The translations under genes and the position numbers were made by a program. 35,462 nucleotides of DNA from the NCBI GenBank assembly GCA_019694555.1, contig JAIBBS010000079.1, positions 1-35,462 on the forward strand, given 5' to 3'. This document shows positions 1 to 8,050 of this stretch, piece after piece; within the stretch, counting starts at the first letter, position 1, and every line of letters starts with the position of its first letter. Source of the stretch: Nannocystaceae bacterium (GTDB taxonomy: Bacteria; Myxococcota_A; Polyangia; Nannocystales; Nannocystaceae). The notes under the pieces are model-generated. The model was not told the origin of the DNA, did no database searches, and worked only from the letters and a program-made list of their open reading frames with translations.

Positions 1-159
1 GACGTCGCACGTGCCCACGTCGCCGGCGCCGATCACCGGCGGCGCGCCGCCGCCGAAGCCGCTGGTGTCCAGCGGCGCCGCATCGCCCGCGGGCGCGCTG
101 CAGCCGGTCGCGGCGAGCCCGAGCGCGAGCGCGAGGATGCCTGGCCGCGGCGTTGCCAC
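1..159 (-). CDS. Partial lipoprotein, N-terminal part only
   Basis: A GTG start gives a 20-residue lipoprotein signal: a short N-terminus with one Arg, the hydrophobic run ILALALGLAAT, then a Cys in the lipobox LAATGC. The mature part begins Ser-Ala-Pro and is Gly/Pro/Ala rich. The frame stays open to the window edge after 53 codons, so the C-terminal part is missing. It would be exported and lipid-anchored. It lies downstream of the acyl-CoA catabolic operon on the same strand, about 50 bases after the BKACE stop, so it could be co-transcribed. No function can be assigned. The start is inferred from the signal peptide only. Confidence 0.55.
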   Translation of the reverse strand, partial: MATPRPGILALALGLAATGCSAPAGDAAPLDTSGFGGGAPPVIGAGDVGTCDV

Positions 160-208
160 GGCACCACAGAGTCCTGCTGCGCGCCGAAGTTCCCGGCGTG
201 GCCGCGAT

Positions 209-1075
209 TCAGTCGGCCGCGCGCAGGCCCAGCGCCGCGCGGGCCTCGGCCGGGCTCGCGATGGCGCGTCCGGCCCGCTGCGCGCACGCGGCGATCGCTG
301 CGATGAGCTCACCGTTGCCGCGGGCGCGGCTGCCGTCGGGCAGATAGAAGGTGTCCTCGAGCCCGGTCCGCAGCGCGCCGCCGAGCTCGGCCGCGCGCTG
401 GTGCAGCGGCCACACCTCGGCGCGACCGATCGCGGTGACCTCCCAGCTCGCAGCCGGCGGCAACCACTCGACCAGCAGCGGCAGCAGCCGCGGCTCCGCG
501 GCCATGCCCGAGGCCACGCCCATCACGAAGTTGCAGTGCGGCGACGCGGCCATCTTGTTCTCCACGAACAGCCCGACCGAGCGCACGATGCCGGTGTCGA
601 AGCACTCGAACTCCGGCCGCGCACCGACCTCGCGCATTGCGGCGAGGAACGCCTGCACCTTGCCCACGGGGTTGTCGAACACCATCGGCGGCCACGCCCA
701 CGAGCCGTCGGCCTTGGTCTTGAGGTAGTTGAGCGTGCCGGCGTTGCACGCCGCGATCTCGGGCCGCAAGCGCTTCATCGCCGCGACCGGCTCGCCGATG
801 TCGGGGCCGATCACGCCGGTGCTCATGTTGATGATGATGCCCGGGCACGCGCTGCGCACCGCGTCGACGATCGCCGCGCAGACCTCGGGGTCCCAGGTCG
901 GCAGGTGGCCCAGGCCCGGCTCCTGGCGGCGGAAGTGCAGGTGCACGATCGCGGCGCCCTCGTCGTAGGCCTGGCGGCTCGACGCGGCCATCTGCTCGAT
1001 GGTCACCGGCACCGGGTGCTGCTTGGGATCGGTGAGCACGCCGGTGACGGCGCAGGTGATGATGGCTTTGTCCAT
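209..1075 (-). CDS. BKACE-family beta-keto acid cleavage enzyme (DUF849)
   Basis: 288 residues, the usual length for the family. BKACE enzymes are Zn-dependent retro-Claisen enzymes that convert a beta-keto acid plus acetyl-CoA into acetoacetate and a new acyl-CoA; the founder is Kce of lysine fermentation. Visible hallmarks are the His-Leu-His zinc pair at residues 45-47 (VHLHFR), the CAVTG segment near the N-terminus, and GLED at 238-241, whose Glu is the expected third zinc ligand. It is the last gene of the carboxylase operon, 30 bases after the alpha subunit stop, where leucine operons carry HMG-CoA lyase instead. The substrate cannot be told from sequence. ATG start, no strong ribosome site. 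Family is firm, role inferred. Confidence 0.9.
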   Translation of the reverse strand: MDKAIITCAVTGVLTDPKQHPVPVTIEQMAASSRQAYDEGAAIVHLHFRRQEPGLGHLPTWDPEVCAAIVDAVRSACPGIIINMSTGVIGPDIGEPVAAMKRLRPEIAACNAGTLNYLKTKADGSWAWPPMVFDNPVGKVQAFLAAMREVGARPEFECFDTGIVRSVGLFVENKMAASPHCNFVMGVASGMAAEPRLLPLLVEWLPPAASWEVTAIGRAEVWPLHQRAAELGGALRTGLEDTFYLPDGSRARGNGELIAAIAACAQRAGRAIASPAEARAALGLRAAD

Positions 1076-1105
1076 GGCTGCTCGCAGTGGTTTCGCGCGG
1101 GCGCG

Positions 1106-3082
1106 TCAGCCCGCGGCTTCGGGGTCGATCTCCGCGATCACGGCGCGCTGCGTCACCTGGCCACCGGCGGTGACCGACAGCGACCGCACCACGCCGGCGA
1201 CGGGCGCGGCGATCTTGTGCTCCATCTTCATGGCTTCGATCACGGCCAGCGGCGCGCCCGCGGCCACGCGCGCGCCGACCTCGGTCAGCACCGCGACCAC
1301 GCGGCCGGCCATGGGCGCGCGCACGCGCCCGTCGCTGCCGGCGGCGACCTCGGCCTGCGCACCGAGCACGGGTTCGACGAAGCCGAACGCGTGGCCGTCG
1401 TCGTCGAGCCAGAGCTCGTCGCCGCTGCGGACCACCTCGTACCAGCGGCGCACGCCGTCGTGCTCGATCGCCAGGCGGGCCGGCGCGCGATCGCAGATCC
1501 GCAGCAGCATCGGCGCCGCGTCGGCGCCCGCGACCGTGACCCAGCCGCCGGCCGCATGCGTCACCGTCAGCGTCCGCTTCGCGTCGCCGCAGCGCAGCTC
1601 GACCGTCGCGGGGTACTCGCCGCTGCTGCGCCAGCCTGCGCCCGGCTCGGCACCGGCGCACGCGATCGCGGCCACCGCCCACGCACGCGCGCGCGGCTGC
1701 GGCCGCGGCGGCCGCTCGTCGCGGAAATGGGCGTCGAGCGTGTCGGTGCGGATCTCGGCATCGGCGAAGGCGCGCGAGCCCAGCAGCTCGAGCAAGAAGC
1801 CGCGGTTGGTCTGCAGCCCCAGCGTGACGCTGTCGCGCACGGCCTTGGCGGTGGCGCGGATGGCCTCCTCGCGGCTGGCACCGTGGCCGATGATCTTGGC
1901 CAGCATCGGATCGTAGTACGGCGAGACCACCGAGCCGTCGCGGATGCCCGCGTCGACCCGCGCGCTCGCGGCCTGGCTGGGCGCAAAGCGCAGCACGGTG
2001 CCGGTCTGCGGCACGAAGCCGGCGTAGGGATCCTCGGCGTACAGCCGCACCTCGATGGCGTGGCCGCGCAGCGCGACCTCGGACTGCCGCAGCGGCAGCG
2101 CCCCACCCTCGGCCACGCGCAGCTGCCACTGCACGAGATCCTGGCCGGTGACCAGCTCGGTCACCGGGTGCTCGACCTGCAGCCGCGTGTTCATCTCGAG
2201 GAAGTAGAAGCGAGGCTGGCTCGGATCGCGGTCGTCGAGCAGGAACTCGACCGTGCCTGCGCCGACGTAGCCGATCGATCGCGCGGCCGTGACCGCGGCC
2301 TCGCCCATGGTCGCGCGCAGCGCCGCCGTGACCGCGGGCGACGGCGCCTCCTCGATGATCTTCTGGTGGCGACGCTGCACCGAGCACTCGCGCTCGCCGA
2401 GGTGGATCGCGCCGCCGAGCCGATCGCAGAACACCTGGATCTCGATGTGGCGCGCGCCCTCGACCAAGCGCTCGAGGAACACCTGACCGCTGCCGAACGC
2501 GCTCGCGGCCTCGCTGCTGGCGCCCGCGACCGCCTCGGCCAGCGCGTCGGGCTCCCGCACGATCCGCATGCCGCGGCCGCCACCGCCGGCGGAGGCCTTC
2601 ACCAACAGCGGATAGCCGATGCGCTCGGCCTCGGCGCGCAGCCGCGACAGCTCGTCGGTGCTGCCCATGTACGCCGGTGCCGTGGGCACGCCGGCCTCGA
2701 TCATCCGCAGCTTGGCCTGGACCTTGTCGCCCATGAGCCGGATCGCCGACGGCGGTGGCCCGACGAAGGTGATGCCGGCCGCCGCGCAGCGCTCGGCGAA
2801 GTCGGCGTTCTCGGACAGGAATCCGTAGCCGGGATGGATCGCATCGGCGCCGCTGCGTGCGGCCGCGTCGAGGATGCGATCGATCGACAGGTACGACGAT
2901 CGCACCGCGGGCTCGCCGATGCACACCGCGGCGTCGGCGAAGCCGACGTGGGGCGCGTCCGCGTCGGCCTCGCTGTACACCGCGACGGTGCCGATGCCCA
3001 TCGCGCGGGCGGTCCGCATGACCCGCAGCGCGATCTCACCGCGGTTGGCGACCAGCAACGTGTCGATGCGACCGCCGCTCAC
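1106..3082 (-). CDS. Acyl-CoA carboxylase alpha subunit (biotin carboxylase + BCCP), MCC/GCC type
   Basis: 658 residues from the GTG at 3082. The protein carboxylates a covalently held biotin with ATP and bicarbonate and hands it to the beta subunit encoded two genes upstream. In order: the biotin carboxylase N-domain starting LLVANRGEIALRVMRTA, the ATP-grasp glycine loop GGGGRGM, the C-terminal BC domain, a BT-like linker, and a biotinyl domain with EAMKM, biotin Lys about residue 619. The preferred GTG overlaps the hydratase stop as GTGA, the same joint as between the two preceding genes; another GTG seven codons upstream (3103) is possible. Domain layout fits methylcrotonyl- or geranyl-CoA carboxylase alpha rather than the two-protein acetyl-CoA carboxylase. 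Confidence 0.93.
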   Translation of the reverse strand: MSGGRIDTLLVANRGEIALRVMRTARAMGIGTVAVYSEADADAPHVGFADAAVCIGEPAVRSSYLSIDRILDAAARSGADAIHPGYGFLSENADFAERCAAAGITFVGPPPSAIRLMGDKVQAKLRMIEAGVPTAPAYMGSTDELSRLRAEAERIGYPLLVKASAGGGGRGMRIVREPDALAEAVAGASSEAASAFGSGQVFLERLVEGARHIEIQVFCDRLGGAIHLGERECSVQRRHQKIIEEAPSPAVTAALRATMGEAAVTAARSIGYVGAGTVEFLLDDRDPSQPRFYFLEMNTRLQVEHPVTELVTGQDLVQWQLRVAEGGALPLRQSEVALRGHAIEVRLYAEDPYAGFVPQTGTVLRFAPSQAASARVDAGIRDGSVVSPYYDPMLAKIIGHGASREEAIRATAKAVRDSVTLGLQTNRGFLLELLGSRAFADAEIRTDTLDAHFRDERPPRPQPRARAWAVAAIACAGAEPGAGWRSSGEYPATVELRCGDAKRTLTVTHAAGGWVTVAGADAAPMLLRICDRAPARLAIEHDGVRRWYEVVRSGDELWLDDDGHAFGFVEPVLGAQAEVAAGSDGRVRAPMAGRVVAVLTEVGARVAAGAPLAVIEAMKMEHKIAAPVAGVVRSLSVTAGGQVTQRAVIAEIDPEAAG

Positions 3083-3909
3083 GTGCCCGCCCCCGCTGCC
3101 CACGCCGGCAGCCGCTTCTGCACGAACGCCATCGTGCCCTCGGTGCCCTCGGGCCCGCGCACGGCCTCGGCGAAGCGCGCGGCCGCGTCGTCGAGCAGCG
3201 CGTCGAGCTCGACGGCGCCGACCTGCGCCATGATGTGCTTGGTCGCCGCGATGGCCGCGGGTGCGCAGCGACGGATCTGCGCCAGCGTGGCCGCGAGCTG
3301 CTGCGCGAGCGCGTCGTCGTCGCCCACGACGTGGTGCACCAGTCCGATCGCGAGCGCGGCGGCGCCATCGAAGCGACCGCCGGTGACCGCGAGCCGCCGC
3401 GCGTGCGACAGCCCCAGTCGCCGCACCAGAAACGGCGCGATCTGGGCCGGCGGCAGGCCCAACCCGGTCTCGGGCAGGCCGAAGCCCGCGTCGGCGCGGG
3501 CGATCGCGACGTCCGCGACACAGGCCAGGCCGAAGCCGCCGCCGAGCACCGCGCCCTCGAGCACCGCGACGGTGGCCTGCGGCGCGCGATCGACCGCGAG
3601 CATGAGCGCGCCGAAGCGGCGGTTCATCGCCGCCGCGGGATCGGGCTCACCCGCCACCTGCGGGGCCATGCGCGCGGCGGCCATGTCCTTGACGTCGCCG
3701 CCGGCGCAGAAGTTGCCCCCCTCGCCGCGCAGGACCACGGCGCGCACGTCCCGACGATCGCGGATCGCCGCGAAGGTCGCGAGCAGCTCGGTGATCATCA
3801 CCGCGCTCATGGCGTTTCTCGCCTCGGGTCGCGCCAGCGTCAGGTGCAGCACGCCGTCGTCGAGCCGCAGCCGCAGCGTCGTGGTCGCGGGCAGCTCTGG
3901 CGCACTCAC
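3079..3909 (-). CDS. Enoyl-CoA hydratase/isomerase family (3-methylglutaconyl-type hydratase)
   Basis: 276 residues, crotonase fold. It should hydrate the glutaconyl-type product made by the carboxylase. Motifs: the oxyanion-hole segment NFCAGGDVKDM near residue 80 and GAVLGGGFGLACVADVAIA in the middle, then FGLPETGLGL with the Glu-Thr pair typical of AtuE/LiuC-like hydratases, and the C-terminal helix region. The start is GTG at 3909, overlapping the dehydrogenase stop by four bases (GTGA), and the stop overlaps the carboxylase alpha start the same way, so translation of the three genes is probably coupled. By position it corresponds to atuE or liuC; sequence alone does not fix the acyl chain. 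Confidence 0.88.
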   Translation of the reverse strand: MSAPELPATTTLRLRLDDGVLHLTLARPEARNAMSAVMITELLATFAAIRDRRDVRAVVLRGEGGNFCAGGDVKDMAAARMAPQVAGEPDPAAAMNRRFGALMLAVDRAPQATVAVLEGAVLGGGFGLACVADVAIARADAGFGLPETGLGLPPAQIAPFLVRRLGLSHARRLAVTGGRFDGAAALAIGLVHHVVGDDDALAQQLAATLAQIRRCAPAAIAATKHIMAQVGAVELDALLDDAAARFAEAVRGPEGTEGTMAFVQKRLPAWAAGAGT

Positions 3910-5069
3910 GAGTCCTTCTCCTTGCGCGGCAAGATGCCGTCGAGCTTGCAGATGATCGCGAGCATGACCTCGTCCGCGCCGCCGCCGATCGAGCACAGCC
4001 GACCGTCGCGGTAAAACCGCGAGATCTTCGATTCGTGCATGAAGCCCATGCCGCCCCAGAACTGCAGGCAGGTGTCGGCGACCTCGCGCGCGAGCCGGCC
4101 GGCCTTGAGCTTGGCCATCGAGGCCCAGCGCGTGACGTCCTTGCCCTCGATGTACTGCTCGGTGGCCTGGTACACCAGCGCGCGCAGGGCCTCGATCTCG
4201 GTCGCGCACTCGGCCAGCTTGTAGTGCACGTATTGGTTGTCGAGCACGCTCTTGCCGAAGACCTTGCGATCGCGGGTGTACTCGATGGTCGCGCGCATGG
4301 CCTGATCCAGCCCGCCCAGGGTGTTGGCCGCGCCCCACAGCCGCTCCTCCTGGAACTGGATCATCTGCAGCATGAAGCCCATGCCCTCCTGGCCGATGAC
4401 GTAGCGCCGCGGCACGCGCACGTCGTCGAAGAAGATCTGCGCGGTGTCGGAGCTGTTCATGCCGATCTTCTTGAGCTTGCGCGCCCGCTCGACGCCCTTG
4501 CTCGCCATCGGCACGATGATGAGGCTCTTGTTGCGGTGCGGCGCACCGTCGGAGGTGTTGGCCAGGCAGCACATCCAGTCGGCCTGCATGCCGTTGGTGA
4601 TCCACATCTTGCCGCCGTTGATGACGTAGTCGTCACCGTCCTTGCGCGCGGTGGTCTTGATCGCGGCGACATCGGAGCCGGCGTGGGGTTCGCTGACGCC
4701 GACGCAGCCGACCAGATCGCCCGCGATCGACGGCGCGAGGAACTCCTGCTTGAGCTCGTCGGAGCCGAACTTCGCCAGCGCCGGCGTGCACATGTCGGTC
4801 TGCACGCCGATGGCCATGGGCACGCCGCCGCCGTTGATGGCACCGAGCGCCTCGGCCATGACCACCGAGTACGAGTAGTCGAGCCCGAGCCCGCCGTACT
4901 GCGGCGGCTTGGTCACGCCGAGGAAGCCCTGATCGCCCAGCTTCTTGAACAGCGTGTGCGCGGGGAAGATCTCGTCGGCCTCCCACGCCTCCATGTGCGG
5001 GTTGATCTCGCGCTCGATGAACTTGTGCAACGAGTCGCGCAACTGCTCGTGTTCGGGGGTCAGCCTCAT
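3906..5069 (-). CDS. Acyl-CoA dehydrogenase (IVD/citronellyl-CoA dehydrogenase-like)
   Basis: 387 residues, full length for an FAD acyl-CoA dehydrogenase. It should introduce the alpha,beta double bond that makes the substrate for the carboxylase. Seen: the N-terminal helical domain, VGVSEPHAGSDVAAIKT and KMWITNG (FAD/substrate beta domain), and a C-terminal helical domain with RDRKVFGKS. The MCAD-type catalytic Glu is absent: the equivalent C-terminal position reads IGGGADEV. Instead Glu242 in FQEERLWGAA lines up with the base of isovaleryl-CoA dehydrogenase (LERLVLA). The segment GVQTDMCTPAL resembles, from memory, AtuD-like enzymes. ATG start with GAGGA about 10 bases upstream, 68 bases after the beta subunit stop. 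Confidence 0.9.
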   Translation of the reverse strand: MRLTPEHEQLRDSLHKFIEREINPHMEAWEADEIFPAHTLFKKLGDQGFLGVTKPPQYGGLGLDYSYSVVMAEALGAINGGGVPMAIGVQTDMCTPALAKFGSDELKQEFLAPSIAGDLVGCVGVSEPHAGSDVAAIKTTARKDGDDYVINGGKMWITNGMQADWMCCLANTSDGAPHRNKSLIIVPMASKGVERARKLKKIGMNSSDTAQIFFDDVRVPRRYVIGQEGMGFMLQMIQFQEERLWGAANTLGGLDQAMRATIEYTRDRKVFGKSVLDNQYVHYKLAECATEIEALRALVYQATEQYIEGKDVTRWASMAKLKAGRLAREVADTCLQFWGGMGFMHESKISRFYRDGRLCSIGGGADEVMLAIICKLDGILPRKEKDS

Positions 5070-5137
5070 GGTCGTGTTCCTCGTGGGGGGCGGGTTCGCG
5101 GCACCGTCGTGGTGCCCTCGGGGCGGGCGCGCGCGGC

Positions 5138-6754
5138 TCACAGCCGCGCGACGCCGAAACTGATCGGCCGCAGGCGACGGGCCTCGGCCTCGCGGCAGGT
5201 CGCGAGCATGGTCGCGAGCACGCGGCGGGTGTCGCGGGGATCGATGATGCCGTCGTCCCACAGCCGCGCGGTCGAGAACAGCGCGTCGGACTCGGAGTCG
5301 AGCTTGTGCCGCACGCCGGCGGACATCTTGGCCAGGTTCTCGTCGTCGAGCACCACGCCCTGCCGCAGGAACTTGGCGCGCGTGATGATCTCCATGACCT
5401 TCGCGGCCTGCTCGCCGCCCATCACCGAGGTGCGCGCGTTGGGCCACGACACGATGAAGCGCGGATCGAAGCTGCGGCCGCACATGCCGTAGTTGCCGGC
5501 GCCGAACGAGCCGCCGACCAGCACCGTCAGCTGCGGCACCGAGGCGTTGGCCACGGCCTGGATCATCTTGGCGCCGTGCTTGACGATGCCGGCCTCCTCG
5601 GCGCGCTGCCCGACCATGTAGCCGGTGGTGTTCTGCAGATAGACGATCGGCGTGCCCGACTGGCAGCAGGCCTGGATGAAGTGTCCGGCCTTGGCCGCGC
5701 CCTCGGGGAAGATGGGGCCGTTGTTGCCGATGAAGGCCACCGGCCAACCCTCGATGCGCGCGTGACCGCACACGGTCTGCTCGCCGTAGCGCGGCTTGAA
5801 CTCGAGGAAGTCGGAGTCGTCGACGATGCGCGCGAGGATCTCGCGCACGTCGTAGGGCGTGCGGTAGTCGACCGGCACCACGCCGCACAGTTCCTCGGCG
5901 TCGTAGCGCGGCGGCCGGGGTGGATGCGGCGGCTCGCGCACCGCGGTGTCCCACGGCAGCTTGCCCAGCAGCTCGCGCGCGAGCACCAGCGCGCGCGCGT
6001 CGTCGTCGGCCATGTACTCGGCGGTGCCGGCGACGCTCATGTGCATCTCGGCGCCGCCGAGCGCCTCCTCGTCGGCGTCCTCGCCCAGCGCGGCCTTCAC
6101 CAGCGGCGGACCGGCGAGGAAGATGCGGGTCTTGCCGCGCACGACGATCACGTAGTCCGACAGCCCCGGCAGGTACGCGCCGCCGGCGGTCGACGAGCCG
6201 TGCACCACGGTGACGTGGGGGATGCCCGCGGCCGACATGCGCGCCATGTTGGCGAAGATGCGACCGCCGTCGACGAACAGCTCGCTCTGGTACAGCAGGT
6301 TGGCGCCGGCGCTCTCCACCAGGCTCAGGCACGGCAGCCGGTTGGTCAGCGCGATCTCCTGCGCGCGCAGGCTCTTGCGCAGGCCCATCGGCGAGACCGC
6401 GCCACCTTTGATCGCCGCGTCCGAGGCCGTGACCAGGCAGCGGCGCCCCGCGACGAAGCCGATGCCGACGATGTTGCCGCCGCCGGCGATGTCGGCGTCG
6501 CCGTCGTCGTCGTGCATCTTGTAGCCGGCCAGGGTCGACAGCTCGAACCACGGCGCGCCGCGGTCGAGCACCGCGGCGATGCGCTGGCGCGGCAACAGCT
6601 GGCCGCGCTTGCCGAACTTCGCGGCCTGCCGCGACGAGTGTTCGCGGACCTTGCCCTCGAGCCGACGGAAGCCGTCGACCAGCGCGAGCATGTCCTCGCG
6701 ACGACGGGCGTAGAGCTCGCTGCGGGTGTCGATGCGACTTTCGATGACGGCCAT
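5138..6754 (-). CDS. Acyl-CoA carboxylase beta subunit (carboxyltransferase), GCC/MCC family
   Basis: 538 residues with two crotonase-like halves. It transfers the carboxyl from biotin to a branched enoyl-CoA. The N-terminal half has SSTAGGAYLPGLSDY and FLAGPPLVKAALGED; the C-terminal half has FIGNNGPIFPEGA and GGSFGAGNYGMCGR, the acyl-CoA and biotin oxyanion holes. In place of the loop found in true methylcrotonyl carboxylases (VFPDRxHFGRxF) it reads ELFVDGGRIFANMARMSA, a shorter form as I recall it for geranyl-type enzymes. ATG at 6754 is two bases after the SDR stop, with GAGGA just upstream. It pairs with the alpha subunit at 1106-3082, from which it is separated by the dehydrogenase and hydratase genes. 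Confidence 0.92.
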   Translation of the reverse strand: MAVIESRIDTRSELYARRREDMLALVDGFRRLEGKVREHSSRQAAKFGKRGQLLPRQRIAAVLDRGAPWFELSTLAGYKMHDDDGDADIAGGGNIVGIGFVAGRRCLVTASDAAIKGGAVSPMGLRKSLRAQEIALTNRLPCLSLVESAGANLLYQSELFVDGGRIFANMARMSAAGIPHVTVVHGSSTAGGAYLPGLSDYVIVVRGKTRIFLAGPPLVKAALGEDADEEALGGAEMHMSVAGTAEYMADDDARALVLARELLGKLPWDTAVREPPHPPRPPRYDAEELCGVVPVDYRTPYDVREILARIVDDSDFLEFKPRYGEQTVCGHARIEGWPVAFIGNNGPIFPEGAAKAGHFIQACCQSGTPIVYLQNTTGYMVGQRAEEAGIVKHGAKMIQAVANASVPQLTVLVGGSFGAGNYGMCGRSFDPRFIVSWPNARTSVMGGEQAAKVMEIITRAKFLRQGVVLDDENLAKMSAGVRHKLDSESDALFSTARLWDDGIIDPRDTRRVLATMLATCREAEARRLRPISFGVARL

Positions 6755-6756
6755 GG

Positions 6757-7629
6757 CTAGTCCTCGGCCCCCCGCAGCACCTTGGGCACGACCGCGCGGT
6801 GGAAGCCCTCGAACGGCCGCGAGCGATCGTGATCCGGCGTGGGCCACAGCGAGCTGGCCAGCGGCGCGCCGCCGTCGACCTTGACGGTCTCGCCGGTGAT
6901 GAACGCGGCGGCGTCGCTGAGCAGGAACACGATCGCGGCGCTGACCTCGGCCTCGGTCGCGAGCCGCTTGAGCGGCACCGCCTCGCGCAGCTTGGGGATG
7001 AGGTGACGCGTGGGGCCCTCGTAGGTGTCCAGGCCGCTGCTCGCGACCCAGCCCGGCGCGACCGCGTTGACGCGCACGCCCGCGGGTGCCCACTCGAGCG
7101 CGGCGGTCTGCGTCAGGTTGACCATGCCGGCCCGCGCGGCGCCGGAGTGACCCATGCCGGGCATGCCGTTCCACATGTCCGCGACGATGTTGACGATGGC
7201 GCCGCCGTGATCGCGCAGCGACTGCACGAAGCACTCGCGCGCGAACAGGAAGCCACCGACGAGGTTGGTCCGCACGACCGTCTCGAAGCCCTTTTGGTTG
7301 ATGAGCGCGAGCGGGGCGGGAAACTGACCGCCGGCGTTGTTGACCAGCGCGTCGATGCGGCCGCGCGCGGTCACGATCGCCGCCACCGTCGCCTGCACCG
7401 CGGCCTCCTCGCGGATGTCGCAGGCGTGGGTGCTCGCGGCACCGCCGTCCTCGACGATCTCGGCCGCGACGGTCGCGAGCCGCTCGGGCTTGCGACCGAC
7501 GAGCACGACGTGGGCGCCCAGCGCGGCGAGCTCGTGCGCGGTGCAGCGGCCGATGCCGCTGCCGCCACCGGTGACGACCACGGTGCGGCCCGAGAACAGA
7601 TCGGAACGAAAGACGGAGCGATACGGCAT
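6757..7629 (-). CDS. SDR-family enoyl-CoA reductase-like oxidoreductase (PECR/DECR type)
   Basis: 290 residues; first gene of the operon. Rossmann fold with the nucleotide motif TGGGSGIG near residue 20 and NNAGG near 97. The usual catalytic YxxxK is replaced: the segment is GHSGAARAGM, so the Tyr position holds Ser and the Lys position Arg. HSGAARAG is the pattern of mammalian peroxisomal trans-2-enoyl-CoA reductase, and the C-terminal stretch with PDHD followed by VVPK also resembles that enzyme. It therefore probably reduces an enoyl- or dienoyl-CoA with NADPH rather than acting as a 3-hydroxyacyl-CoA dehydrogenase. By position it corresponds to atuB of Pseudomonas. Substrate inferred only. 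Confidence 0.87.
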   Translation of the reverse strand: MPYRSVFRSDLFSGRTVVVTGGGSGIGRCTAHELAALGAHVVLVGRKPERLATVAAEIVEDGGAASTHACDIREEAAVQATVAAIVTARGRIDALVNNAGGQFPAPLALINQKGFETVVRTNLVGGFLFARECFVQSLRDHGGAIVNIVADMWNGMPGMGHSGAARAGMVNLTQTAALEWAPAGVRVNAVAPGWVASSGLDTYEGPTRHLIPKLREAVPLKRLATEAEVSAAIVFLLSDAAAFITGETVKVDGGAPLASSLWPTPDHDRSRPFEGFHRAVVPKVLRGAED

Positions 7630-7670
7630 GATGGCGGGGAGCCTGCGAAGTCGCGCGGCGGTGCGCGTGG

Positions 7671-7688
7671 GCGGCAGCTTACTGCCGC
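7671..7688. promoter_or_regulatory. Inverted repeat, possible operator of the carboxylase operon
   Basis: Perfect 7-bp arms GCGGCAG and CTGCCGC around CTTA, about 42 bases upstream of the SDR start. On the minus strand the centre contains TAAGCT, a possible -10 box, with TGGTGA 17 bases upstream as a weak -35. A repressor bound here would cover the promoter. No regulator gene lies in the window beside it. Confidence 0.4.
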
Positions 7689-7788
7689 GCCGCCGCCGTC
7701 ACCACGGCGGGACCACGCTTGGGTGCACGAACCCGCGCCGAGGCTGCCGCCTTCGCGGGTGAGGGATCTCGCCGCGCAGCTGCAGCGA

Positions 7789-7813
7789 CCGCGACTCGAA
7801 CCTTCGATCGCGG
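7789..7813. repeat. Second inverted repeat in the divergent intergenic region
   Basis: Arms CCGCGA(C)TCGAA and TTCGATCGCGG are complementary over 11 bp, with one bulged C and a CC centre. It sits midway between the divergent SDR and SCP2 genes (7630-8050), where I see no convincing coding frame. It may be an operator or simply a structured spacer. Confidence 0.35.
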
Positions 7814-7961
7814 CCGCGTTCGTGGTCGGGCTCGCGTGAACGCGTCGCGAGCACGCGGCCATGCATCGCCGCCGCGAGCCCCTGCATTCTTGCCTCGGGC
7901 GCACGCGCCGGCGTGGAGCCGAGGGCGCCGACGCGGCCGTGGCCCTCGCCGCCTTTGCGCT

Positions 7962-7989
7962 TTGACGGCCCGGTCGATCCTGCGCTAAG
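7962..7989 (+). promoter_or_regulatory. Possible sigma70-type promoter for the SCP2 gene
   Basis: TTGACG at 7962-7967, a 16-base spacer, then GCTAAG at 7984-7989, which matches only three positions of the -10 consensus. It would leave a leader of about 55 bases before the ATG at 8051. Sequence match only. Confidence 0.35.
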
Positions 7990-8050
7990 CAGCCCAGAAG
8001 GGCCGCGCACGGCCGCGAGCCCGCCAACCCCGACACGCGAGAGTCCGATC

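Noticed and set aside
11..3955. Open frame of 1314 codons on the plus strand
   Set aside because: It lies antisense to the BKACE, carboxylase alpha and hydratase genes, is very rich in Arg, Ala and Gly/His, and shows no domain. It is a by-product of the high GC content.
7785..7860. Possible minus-strand tRNA, from the string GGTTCGAGTC
   Set aside because: The flanking bases do not form a T-stem, and no acceptor, D- or anticodon arm can be folded around it.
7371..8036. Minus-strand frame upstream of the SDR gene
   Set aside because: It partly overlaps the SDR gene in another frame and has an Arg/Ser/Cys-rich composition as in other shadows. The SDR start at 7629 has proper N-terminal fold features.
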